In this document: positions 1-6,409 of the stretch, piece by piece
How positions within the stretch are numbered: position 1 is the stretch's first letter
How the letters are laid out: each line of letters opens with the position of its first letter
Source of the DNA: Candidatus Nanoarchaeia archaeon
GTDB lineage: Archaea > Nanobdellota > Nanobdellia > Woesearchaeales > DATDTY01
Length of the DNA: 32,905 nt
Assembly: GCA_035290625.1 (NCBI GenBank)
Contig: DATDTY010000018.1
Location: forward strand, 1 to 32,905
Direction: 5' to 3'
Position numbers and translations under genes: made by a program
Notes under the pieces: generated by a model
Told to the model about the DNA's origin: nothing
Seen by the model: the letters and a program-made list of their open reading frames with translations, nothing else
Database searches by the model: none

Positions 1-10
1 GTGACCTCCT

Positions 11-30
11 CCCCGCCCTAAAGGGCGGGG
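11..30. repeat. Right-end subterminal hairpin of the IS200-like element
   Basis: Perfect 8-bp stem CCCCGCCC/GGGCGGGG with the loop TAAA. It lies just beyond the 3' end of tnpA, where TnpA recognises the right end in this family. Read on the minus strand it is followed by GGAGGTCAC, which reaches the window edge. Confidence 0.75.
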
Positions 31-39
31 CTTCCTGCG

Positions 40-462
40 CTAACTGAACACCACGTTGTGGTGTGCTTCCTGATTCTTGATATAGGCCTCACAAACGGCA
101 AGATCATTCACTCCTACCGTCGCTGAATAACTGCTCGGCGCCCAGAAATGCCTCTTGGGGTAGCGCAAGGCAACGTGCTCGCGGTTGCGAAAGATAAGGT
201 AGCTTGAACGGCCCTTCAACAACGCAAGCGCCTGCGAATCAGTCATGCCATTCGGCAGCGTCGCCAGCGAGTGCACATGCTCCGGAAGAACACTCAACAC
301 GCGAAACACAATCCCGTGCTCGTGTGCTGCCTTGCGAATCGCAGCAGCCACAAGATTTTTAATCTCCAGCCTCTGCATCATCTTGTAGCGATACTTCGTG
401 CACCACTCAAAGTGCCAAAAATTCATCGTCACCTTATGGCTCAACCGCTTCATGCTGTTCAT
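40..462 (-). CDS. tnpA: IS200/IS605-family transposase TnpA (Y1 HUH endonuclease)
   Basis: Single-strand DNA transposase that nicks and joins element ends through a covalent 5'-phosphotyrosine. The HUH motif EHVHS and, near the C terminus, the catalytic tyrosine in CEAYIKNQ are both visible, as is the conserved FWAPSSYSATVG stretch. The longest open frame starts at 492, but I place the start at 462 (MNSMKRLSHK). A GGAGG ribosome-binding site lies 8 nt ahead of that ATG, and family members begin a few residues before the S-H-x-V block. The resulting 140 aa is the usual family length, and the gene looks intact. No accessory tnpB is present, as in IS200-type elements. Confidence 0.88.
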   Translation of the reverse strand: MNSMKRLSHKVTMNFWHFEWCTKYRYKMMQRLEIKNLVAAAIRKAAHEHGIVFRVLSVLPEHVHSLATLPNGMTDSQALALLKGRSSYLIFRNREHVALRYPKRHFWAPSSYSATVGVNDLAVCEAYIKNQEAHHNVVFS

Positions 463-527
463 GCTCTCGTCCTCCGGCGGAAGAGAGCTCACGCTACTTT
501 GGATTGGTAGTGCGTGCGCAGTTTCGT

Positions 528-605
528 CCGCCAGCTTGCTGGCGGCGAAGCCGCCACAAAAATGTTTCTATGGAGAAACGCCCTAAAGGGCGGGGGTTTA
601 AACCC
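528..605. repeat. Left-end hairpin cluster of the IS200-like element
   Basis: Three consecutive hairpins can be drawn: CCGCCAGC/GCTGGCGG (528-545, loop TT), GTTTCT/AGAAAC (564-579, loop ATGG) and CGCCC/GGGCG (579-592, loop TAAA). The 12-bp palindrome GGGTTTAAACCC follows at 594-605. The third hairpin repeats the right-end hairpin sequence and marks the left end; the first two may act on tnpA expression. Confidence 0.6.
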
Positions 606-733
606 TAGCTCGCTACGCTCGCTCTAACTTTGGAAGAGTTTGAAAGTATTGTAAAGTTCTTCTCTAACGACGCCAGAATGCAGTTTTACTTGACACTTTC
701 GCTAGAAAGCTTAGGAAGAGTCAAAACAGATTT

Positions 734-1048
734 TTATGTCCTTGCGCCTTCTTGTTGCTCTTTTAGATATTCTTCTAAATCCTTAAATACAGATGCGGTC
801 TGCTCCAAAAAAAACTTACCCCTTTCTGTTAAGACTTTATTACCGCTTGTTGGATTATCCCTAACAAACCCTTTTTTACTTAACTCTTCAAACATACTGC
901 TAACATCCTCTAAGTCAATACTAAAATTACTAGCGATGGATTCCGCATTGCTTTTTTTGGTAGGATACAATGAAATAAGGATTTTCATAGCTAAAGGATT
1001 TCTAATTAGCTCAGATGCCAAGCGTGCTCGGGAATAGAAATTAGGCAA
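734..1048 (-). CDS. Winged-helix DNA-binding protein
   Basis: About 104 aa with a winged-helix pattern. The sequence LAMKILISLYPTKKS is followed by a helix-turn-helix (ESIASNFSIDLEDVSSMFEE), a wing (KGFVRDNPTSGNKVLT) and a C-terminal helix ending QQEGART. Probably a transcriptional regulator, or the DNA-binding partner of the gene upstream, whose stop codon lies only about a dozen bases away. A GTG at 1057 opens the frame, but it sits inside GAGGTGAT (1060-1053), a perfect match to the 16S anti-Shine-Dalgarno. The TTG at 1048, 4 nt downstream of that site, is therefore the better start. Base composition is clearly more AT-rich than the genes after 1850, which suggests transfer together with its neighbour. 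Confidence 0.6.
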   Translation of the reverse strand: MPNFYSRARLASELIRNPLAMKILISLYPTKKSNAESIASNFSIDLEDVSSMFEELSKKGFVRDNPTSGNKVLTERGKFFLEQTASVFKDLEEYLKEQQEGART

Positions 1049-1060
1049 GGATATCACCTC

Positions 1061-1681
1061 TTACCATCCTTCTGGGTTTTCGGGTTTAAAAGCCTTTCGG
1101 TTTTGTTCATGGTTATTCTCCTCATCTCTTGTAAGTATGTCTGACATTATATTTATTTCTGTTTTGACTCTTCCTAAAGCTTTCGCTAAAAAATCATCTT
1201 CGTCCTTTGCACCAATATGTGGATTTTTTAAGTGTTTATGCTGATGTGGAACAGTATCTATATCTTCCGTGAATAGTATAATATTTTCTTTTAACTTTTC
1301 ATATTTCGGATTTTCACATAATGTTACAAGCTCGATTTTAGCTCCATCCCCGCACTCTGCTTTTGTTATTGGTATATAGATAAATGGTACAGGTCTTCTA
1401 TAAGAATTAAGTATCAAATTACAAATTAATTCAAATTTCTTGGAATAATCAGGCAATTCTGTGTCATCTATCTCCTTAACATTTAGATCTCCCGCTATTA
1501 AGCAGGCGACCTTCTTGTCTACAACCTGCTTTCGCAATCTCATAAGAACTGGTTTGTGAACCTTGCAATAGCATCCCAACAAAAAAATGCATATAGATGA
1601 TTTTGCTCTTGACAATTCTGAACTATAAGTTTCGGATATTTTAGTACTGAACTTGTTTATTTTCTCTATATCCATTTCCAT
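1061..1681 (-). CDS. Unrecognised protein paired with a winged-helix protein
   Basis: I do not recognise the family. The frame is open from a TTG at 1768, but the first 24 residues look random. A TATA-like ACTTTTATAAAC lies at about 1701-1712, and the in-frame ATGs at 1681 and 1675 sit 22-30 nt beyond it, so a leaderless start at 1681 (MEMDIEK) is preferred. The protein alternates hydrophobic strands and helices (SSICIFLLGCYCKVHKP, then VACLIAGDL, then VPFIYIPI and ENIILFTED). That is compatible with a Rossmann or TIR/deoxyribosyltransferase-like fold, which is only an impression. The C terminus is hydrophilic. It is followed at once by the winged-helix gene, and both are AT-rich beside an insertion sequence, the setting of an accessory or defence-type module. 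Confidence 0.55.
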   Translation of the reverse strand: MEMDIEKINKFSTKISETYSSELSRAKSSICIFLLGCYCKVHKPVLMRLRKQVVDKKVACLIAGDLNVKEIDDTELPDYSKKFELICNLILNSYRRPVPFIYIPITKAECGDGAKIELVTLCENPKYEKLKENIILFTEDIDTVPHQHKHLKNPHIGAKDEDDFLAKALGRVKTEINIMSDILTRDEENNHEQNRKAFKPENPEGW

Positions 1682-1851
1682 GTAATGGGCACTCATTTGT
1701 TTATAAAAGTACCTTTTTTGGTGACAAGAAGTAAAATTTGCATAAATAAGACATCCCCTCTTGTCCAAAAAAGCAAAGATTAAATACTTCTTCGCACATT
1801 CTAAGTAACGCTTTCCGTTAGAAAGGATATGCCCATCCCTCGCTCTTCGTT

Positions 1852-3264
1852 ATGACACAAATTCCAGATCTGAAGAACTGCTCTTTTATCCCCCAAGGAG
1901 GAAGAGCTTCCTATTTCCTGTCTGAATACCTGATTAATCTCTGCTACACCAAGAAATACGCCCATGGGGCGGATGAGAGGATAGGCAGGCTTCCCTTTGG
2001 GCTTGTGGGAACCTTCAGGGATCATCTGTGTAAATGGCATATGCTGACAAATGATTTGGAGTTTAAGGAAGAGTATCCTGCATGCCTCAATTCCTACCAG
2101 AATATTGAAGAGTTTAGCACTGCAGTGAGGGAAGAGACTGTAAAAAAGATTTCTAAGGAGTGGAGCAAGGCAACGAATGAGAAGATTGCAGCATCGGTAT
2201 CTTATTATTTTGACCAGTATACCCGGCTCATCCAAGCTGCAGGGGTTTTGAGGGTGTTTGATCTTTGCCTGCTTCGACGCTTAAAAGAAGCGCTTCAGGA
2301 TGAGGAAATAGCAATCTTATCCAGCGGCAGGCCGAGCATTGGAATGGAGGAAGAAGAGAAGCTGCTTCGCCTGGCAGCAGGGGTTTCAAAGGGCAGAATG
2401 CCAAAAGCTGGTGCGGAAAAGGCTCTCCAGAAGATTTATGAGAAGTATTGCTATTGGACCATGGGATATTATGATGAGAAACCAAAGAATTTTGATGACT
2501 ATAAGGGTGCTTTGGAGGGGTTTATTGCCAGGAATCCAACAGCGCTCTTGGAGCAGCGCAAGAAGCTGATGCAGGAACAGGCACAAAGGAGAAAGGCCAT
2601 TAGGGCAAGTCTTGACGCAGACATGAAGAGGATTGCCGATGCTGCAGCTGAGGCAGCGTATCTCAAGGATTATAATAAGTACTCGGTCAATAAGATAATT
2701 TATTATGCCGAGCCGCTCTTGAGGGAGGCTGCTAAGAGAAGCAACTACAGCCCCGAGTTCGTTAAGGATCTCGTGCCTGAAGAAGTGCTTGCTTTGCTGA
2801 AGGGGAAAAAGCCAGACAGCAAAAAAGTGAAGGAGCGGATCAAGCACTCTGTTCTTATCTCTTACCCGAACCAGATGATCATATTAACCGGAAAGGACGC
2901 TGCCAGGTTTGAGAAAGAGTATATTGAGGAGTCTCGTGATGAAACGACGATTACTGGCAGGAGCGCCTGCAGGGGGATGGCAAAGGGCATTGTGAGAGTG
3001 GTGCATTCTCAGGCGGATTTTGGCAAGCTGAGGAAGGGCGATATCCTGGTGGTTATCAACACGGGTCCTGATTTTGTTCCGGTCCTTCATAAGGTGTCTG
3101 CGATTATCGCAGAAGAGGGAGGCATTACCGCGCATGTGTCGGTGATCAGCAGGGAGCTGGGGATTCCCTGCATCGTTGGGGCCATCAATGCAACCAGCAT
3201 CTTTAAGGATGGAGAGCTTGTAGAGGTTGATGCTGAGAAAGGGGTTGCGAGGAAGATTAGTTGA
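1852..3264 (+). CDS. PEP-utilising-enzyme mobile (phosphohistidine) domain protein
   Basis: 470 aa. The last ~100 residues are a clear PEP-utilising-enzyme swivelling domain: GRSACRGMAKGIVR, then GDILVV, then EEGGITAHVSVISRELGIP. The phospho-acceptor histidine is H428 in TAHVS. PEP synthase, pyruvate phosphate dikinase and rifampicin phosphotransferase carry this domain between an ATP-grasp and a PEP- or substrate-binding domain. Neither partner domain is recognisable here. The first ~340 residues are mostly helical and charged (for example EQRKKLMQEQAQRRKA), with no family I can name. It may shuttle phosphate with separately encoded partners; the substrate is unknown. ATG 1852 is the first usable start and has no Shine-Dalgarno site. 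Confidence 0.75.
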   Translation: MTQIPDLKNCSFIPQGGRASYFLSEYLINLCYTKKYAHGADERIGRLPFGLVGTFRDHLCKWHMLTNDLEFKEEYPACLNSYQNIEEFSTAVREETVKKISKEWSKATNEKIAASVSYYFDQYTRLIQAAGVLRVFDLCLLRRLKEALQDEEIAILSSGRPSIGMEEEEKLLRLAAGVSKGRMPKAGAEKALQKIYEKYCYWTMGYYDEKPKNFDDYKGALEGFIARNPTALLEQRKKLMQEQAQRRKAIRASLDADMKRIADAAAEAAYLKDYNKYSVNKIIYYAEPLLREAAKRSNYSPEFVKDLVPEEVLALLKGKKPDSKKVKERIKHSVLISYPNQMIILTGKDAARFEKEYIEESRDETTITGRSACRGMAKGIVRVVHSQADFGKLRKGDILVVINTGPDFVPVLHKVSAIIAEEGGITAHVSVISRELGIPCIVGAINATSIFKDGELVEVDAEKGVARKIS

Positions 3265-3271
3265 CGATTTC

Positions 3272-3382
3272 TTAGATATCCTCATCTTCCCGAAACAGGT
3301 CTTTGGCTTCCTGAGCATTAATCTTCAAATGCCTTCCTTTTCCGAATATTTTTTTGAGGTTGATTAGTTTAAATGCCTTCAT
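3272..3382 (-). CDS. Small basic protein, 36 aa
   Basis: A short frame with protein-like composition: it begins MKAFKLINLKKIFGKGRHLK and ends with the acidic stretch FREDEDI. The start ATG at 3382 lies about 25 nt from a TATA-like element at 3403-3412 that also serves trmI on the other strand, so the gene would be leaderless. It is convergent with the PEP-domain gene, 7 bp from that stop codon. The function is unknown. The evidence is promoter spacing plus composition; conservation was not tested. Confidence 0.5.
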   Translation of the reverse strand: MKAFKLINLKKIFGKGRHLKINAQEAKDLFREDEDI

Positions 3383-3400
3383 TTTGATTAAAAAAGACGC

Positions 3401-3414
3401 AATTAATATAAACC
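3401..3414. promoter_or_regulatory. Candidate bidirectional TATA element between the 36-aa gene and trmI
   Basis: AATTAATATAAACC (3401-3414) reads as a TATA box in both directions. The trmI ATG (3436) is about 29 nt from its centre on the plus strand and the small-protein ATG (3382) about 25 nt on the minus strand. Both spacings fit leaderless archaeal transcripts. Confidence 0.5.
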
Positions 3415-3435
3415 TTTTCTTGTTTTTGATGGTTT

Positions 3436-4170
3436 ATGCAGCCTGTTAAGAAGGTACTCATGACAAGAGAAGGCAGACAGTATTTTGTCAGGGATACCAG
3501 CCAGGACTTCCACACACAGTTCGGGTTTGTCGCTAAAATGGATTTAAAGAAGAGATCAGGGAGTGTTAAGAGCCAGACAGGAAAGGAGTTTTTTATTTTT
3601 GACCCGTCTTTTATTGATTCTTATAGAAAGATAAAACGCGGGCCTCAGATCATTACATTGAAGGACTTGGGTTTTATCATTGCAGAGACTGGGATAGGAA
3701 AAGAGTCTAAGATAGTAGATGCAGGAGCCGGAAGCGGAGCTAGCTGCTGCTTTCTGGCGAATATTGCAAAAGAGGTTGTTTCATATGAGAACCGGAAGGA
3801 GTTTTATGAGATTGCAACGCTTAATGGGGAATCCCTGGGTTTGAAGAATTTGAGAGTGAAGTACAAGGATGTGTATGCAGGCATTTCAGAGAAGAATGTT
3901 GATTTGGTTTTGTTTGATTTGCCTGATCCCTGGAAAGGCGTTGATGTTGCTGCGAAGGCTTTGAAGCCTGGAGGGTTTTTGGTTTCCTATTCCCCTACAT
4001 TGGCGCAGGTTCAGGACTTTGTGAAAGCGGTTCAGGATTCGGGGAGGTTCATGTATATAAAGACAGCTGAGATAAATGAAAGGACGTGGGAGGTTGAGGA
4101 GAGAAAATTGAGGCCGAAGACTGCGTTTTTGAACCATACCGGGTTTATGAGTGTGTGCAGGAAGGCTTAG
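3436..4170 (+). CDS. trmI: tRNA (adenine-N1)-methyltransferase, TrmI family
   Basis: SAM-dependent methyltransferase expected to make m1A57/m1A58 in the tRNA T-loop, as known for archaeal TrmI. The N-terminal region (REGRQYFVRD, FHTQFGFV) and the signature KRGPQIITLKDLGFII precede the Rossmann domain. SAM-binding motif I is IVDAGAGSGAS (residues 93-103), an acidic ribose contact is likely E118, and motif IV is LFDLPDPW (159-166). The C terminus ends RPKTAFLNHTGFMSVCRKA. The length of 244 aa is normal for the family. The TATA element lies about 29 nt ahead of the ATG and no Shine-Dalgarno site is seen, so the transcript is probably leaderless. It is convergent with, and overlaps by 4 nt, the small gene at 4167-4514. 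Confidence 0.88.
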   Translation: MQPVKKVLMTREGRQYFVRDTSQDFHTQFGFVAKMDLKKRSGSVKSQTGKEFFIFDPSFIDSYRKIKRGPQIITLKDLGFIIAETGIGKESKIVDAGAGSGASCCFLANIAKEVVSYENRKEFYEIATLNGESLGLKNLRVKYKDVYAGISEKNVDLVLFDLPDPWKGVDVAAKALKPGGFLVSYSPTLAQVQDFVKAVQDSGRFMYIKTAEINERTWEVEERKLRPKTAFLNHTGFMSVCRKA

Positions 4171-4514
4171 GATTTCTGTATTAGCTTCTTGATTCTCGAT
4201 GCTATGCCTCTTGGAGTTGTTTCGTAGTAAAGATTAGGATATCCAAGGTTATGTGCTGCTACTATATCCTCTGTTGCTCTATAAAAATTTTCAGAACTGC
4301 AGTTGATGATTATTGGCAGATTTGAGGATTTTGCCTGTTGCATCAGACGGATGAATCCTTTCGTTTCTACAGGAGGGCTGTGGAGTATGAGCGCGTCTAT
4401 TGAGTCTAGCTTTGAAGGGAGATGCTTAGAAATCTTAATACCAATCCGATCCGGGATTTCGCGATAGGATTCTGACGGTTTCCAGTCATAAATGCGAACC
4501 AGGGGCTTTTCCAT
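4167..4514 (-). CDS. Conserved-looking small protein downstream of tfe
   Basis: 115 aa that I do not recognise. Strand-helix alternation is visible: PLVRIYDW, SIDALILHSPP, LPIIINCSS, then the basic C-terminal helix GIASRIKKLIQKS. This suggests a small receiver-like or Rossmann-like domain. Its ATG shares the A of the tfe stop codon (TAATG), so the two genes should be translationally coupled in one operon and this protein may act in transcription or a linked process. It overlaps the 3' end of trmI by 4 nt. Confidence 0.65.
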   Translation of the reverse strand: MEKPLVRIYDWKPSESYREIPDRIGIKISKHLPSKLDSIDALILHSPPVETKGFIRLMQQAKSSNLPIIINCSSENFYRATEDIVAAHNLGYPNLYYETTPRGIASRIKKLIQKS

Positions 4515-5014
4515 TATTCCGCTTCCAGCTCAACAAGCTTCTGCTTGATCATCTCAATGGTCTTCTGGTTTTCCTGCTGGTGCAGCAAGGTGCCGCATTC
4601 CGGGCATTTGAACTGGAACTCTGTTGCTGTATCAAAGTCTAATCGTGTGCAGGCATTCCTGCACATATAGAAATTGTTGAGGTTTGCTGCCTCCTTTTCA
4701 AGCCTGTTCCTGAGCTTATCGATGGCCTGCCGCCTGATGATGCCAACAAGCTCTTTGACCCTGTGGGGGCTGAATGTCCAATAGCTGATATACCAGCCCT
4801 TCTGGCGGTCCTTTTTCTTGATATACGAAGCAAGGTTCTTCTCATGGAGCCTGTAGAGGATGTTCCGGACATGATTAACTTCCATCTTTAGGTCTTTTGC
4901 AATCTTGAATTCAGAGAGGTTCTTCTTTCCCTGCAAGAACTCGACAATAGGGAGAGCGTCTGCTCCTACAGCTCCCTCCACAATCCTCTGGACAAGCTTT
5001 TGTGTGACTTTCAT
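4514..5014 (-). CDS. tfe: Transcription factor E (TFE, TFIIE-alpha homologue)
   Basis: General archaeal transcription initiation factor that stabilises the open complex with TBP, TFB and RNA polymerase. The N-terminal winged helix is visible (SEFKIAKDLKMEVNHVRNIL, then YRLHEKNLASYI, then KGWYISYWTF). A linker helix follows, then a C-terminal zinc ribbon with MCRNAC and KCPECG, giving four cysteines. The first pair is spaced C-x3-C. A further ATG at 5029 is in frame, but the ATG at 5014 (MKVTQKLV) has GAAGGT 7 nt upstream and fits the usual family start. The gene has a long, foldable leader with a strong promoter at about 5156-5188. Confidence 0.9.
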   Translation of the reverse strand: MKVTQKLVQRIVEGAVGADALPIVEFLQGKKNLSEFKIAKDLKMEVNHVRNILYRLHEKNLASYIKKKDRQKGWYISYWTFSPHRVKELVGIIRRQAIDKLRNRLEKEAANLNNFYMCRNACTRLDFDTATEFQFKCPECGTLLHQQENQKTIEMIKQKLVELEAE

Positions 5015-5029
5015 TGTGTTTACCTTCAT

Positions 5030-5155
5030 TGACTATGCCTATGGCTATCACCCTCTTTTTCATTGACCCCCTACCCCTTCCTAGAAGGTCCAGCTTTTTA
5101 AACCTTCTGGAGCAAATGTCCAGATATCACAACTTTTTTTACTGGATAGTTGTTA
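5030..5155 (-). promoter_or_regulatory. Structured leader ahead of tfe
   Basis: Transcription from the 5156-5188 promoter would give a leader of about 125-140 nt. It contains ACAACT/AGTTGT, TCCAG/CTGGA and AGAAGGT/ACCTTCT pairings, the last flanking TTAAAAAGCTGG. It also holds a second TATA-like TTTAAAAA (about 5095-5102) and a small out-of-frame ATG at 5063 behind GGGGGT. It may be a regulatory leader, or simply house a second, closer promoter. Confidence 0.35.
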
Positions 5156-5188
5156 CTATTTATGAATGAGGTTATATATAAATGTTTC
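5153..5188 (-). promoter_or_regulatory. Strong promoter (TATA plus initiator) reading toward tfe
   Basis: On the minus strand GAAACATTTATATATAA (5188-5172) is followed 12 nt later by ATAGTAA (5159-5153). The same 17-mer, with ATAGTAA 13 nt downstream, occurs at 10277-10241 ahead of the 205-aa gene. The shared spacing suggests a BRE/TATA plus initiator arrangement. Confidence 0.55.
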
Positions 5189-5301
5189 TGTTTTTTGGCG
5201 GGGTTGGCTAGACCGGGATCTACGTTCGCGGCGTTCATAACGTTCATAAGAGATAAACACATAGAGGATAGAGTATAGAAGACGGTATAATGAAAAGAAT
5301 G

Positions 5302-5328
5302 AAAAAAAGCTGGGGCCAAATGGCCCCT
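5302..5328 (-). terminator. Intrinsic-type terminator after the 139-aa-frame membrane protein gene
   Basis: On the minus strand the 6-bp GC stem GGGGCC/GGCCCC (5327-5312, loop ATTT) is followed by AGC and seven T residues (5308-5302). It lies 10 bp past the stop codon of the membrane-protein gene. Confidence 0.65.
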
Positions 5329-5336
5329 TAAAACAC

Positions 5337-5723
5337 TTAGTTCTTAGATATCCTGTAGACTGCCTTAAGCGCAGGGATAAAGACTGCGCCAGCCACAAAC
5401 AGCCCGAAGATGCTAAAGGCTGTGGTGACCATCTGGCCCATAGTAGGCGGCAGAAGAGGCCCCATGCCTGCAATGGCTATTGATCCTGAAGTAAGGCCTA
5501 TAGCTGCTATGATGAAGCCGCTGACCTCTGCCTCAGTTATGTTGAGGATGCCGACTATCAGGCCCAGCAGGACCATGAATGCCGAAATCATCCCTATTGT
5601 ACCTGTATCCAGCTGCATGAATGCTGCAGCAACACCGATGAGCAGGGCAATAATGACTCCTAGAATGAAAGCCCACACACCAATCGTCTTAACCATGTCA
5701 TTTTCCTTTGCTATATATGCCAT
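5337..5723 (-). CDS. Small polytopic membrane protein
   Basis: 128 aa with about four hydrophobic segments: TIGVWAFILGVIIALLIGVA, MISAFMVLLGLIVGIL, VSGFIIAAIGLTSGSIAIAG and AFSIFGLFVAGAVFIPAL. The family is unrecognised and it probably sits in the cytoplasmic membrane. The frame opens at 5756, but the GGGGGT site lies 7 nt ahead of ATG 5723 (MAYIAKEND), whereas a similar site abuts the 5756 ATG with no spacing, so 5723 is preferred. A TATA-like ATTTATAAAT lies at about 5791-5800. A terminator follows the gene. Confidence 0.7.
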   Translation of the reverse strand: MAYIAKENDMVKTIGVWAFILGVIIALLIGVAAAFMQLDTGTIGMISAFMVLLGLIVGILNITEAEVSGFIIAAIGLTSGSIAIAGMGPLLPPTMGQMVTTAFSIFGLFVAGAVFIPALKAVYRISKN

Positions 5724-5927
5724 AATAATTACCCCCTGCATGGAGGCTTGTTCCATACCCCCACGACAATGCTTGGCTTTTAGGAAGGGGACATTTATAA
5801 ATTTTTTCTTTTTCGGATGCGAGTGTGTAAATAATTGGCACCAAATACCTATCTAAGCCTTTTTCTCCCTTGCTTTGAAGCAGGTTATTGTGCTTGATAA
5901 AACGCCTTCAGCTAAGTATAAGGAAGC

Positions 5928-6269
5928 CTATCTTAGTCCTGCAAGTAGCAAAGTATCATTTAGCCCCCTATACGAATAATGCCCAGAACCAACAGTCTGT
6001 ATTACACAGTTATCTTCCTTGAGGAGGACTTTTCCATCTTTCACTTGAATCAAATCTTTTCTAGCCTGGTACATTGTAATATTGGTTTCTGACGTTGGTG
6101 TTTTGACCAAGAAGTGCAGCATTCCTTCACGGCTTGCATGATAGGCTGCGAGATATTCATTACAATGATCATGTAAATTCCAATAATTTAGGTATACCAT
6201 CTGAACGACATCCCCAGACACAAGCAAATCCAAATCGTCCAAGCTTTCCAATGATTGCGAAGTTACCAT
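5928..6269 (-). CDS. Unrecognised protein, 113 aa
   Basis: A single domain without clear motifs, rich in aromatic and His residues in the middle (VYLNYWNLHDHCNEYLAAYH). No signal peptide or membrane segment is seen. A TATA-like GATTTAAGT about 25 nt ahead of ATG 6269 supports a leaderless start. It lies downstream of ABCE1 on the same strand but is separated by about 140 bp with its own promoter. The function is unknown. Confidence 0.6.
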   Translation of the reverse strand: MVTSQSLESLDDLDLLVSGDVVQMVYLNYWNLHDHCNEYLAAYHASREGMLHFLVKTPTSETNITMYQARKDLIQVKDGKVLLKEDNCVIQTVGSGHYSYRGLNDTLLLAGLR

Positions 6270-6409
6270 AAAGAAGGGGGACTTTTGCCGCTACTTAAAT
6301 CTTTTGCCTTGCCTATGCTGTTAAATGACCGGAATGAAAAATTCCAAGAGTTTCAATTGAGCGAGTGAAATCGTTTTGTTCAATAGGATAGAGGGTTTGC
6401 TGCCATCCT

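Larger units (their letters stand above)
1..606 (-). mobile_element. IS200/IS605-family insertion sequence (IS200-like, tnpA only)
   Basis: A short element holding one Y1 transposase gene on the minus strand and no tnpB. Both ends carry a hairpin with the same 17-nt sequence CGCCCTAAAGGGCGGGG (14-30 and 579-595). This family uses subterminal hairpins instead of terminal inverted repeats and makes no target duplication. Relative to tnpA, the right end lies at 1-30 and the left end at about 528-606, finishing near the palindrome GGGTTTAAACCC (594-605). The exact termini are inferred. The right end coincides with the window edge, so the outer few bases may be missing. Confidence 0.8.

Noticed and set aside
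5098-5473. Minus-strand frames of 73 and 105 codons around the tfe promoter
   Set aside because: They cross a terminator hairpin and a promoter and overlap a real membrane protein gene in another frame.
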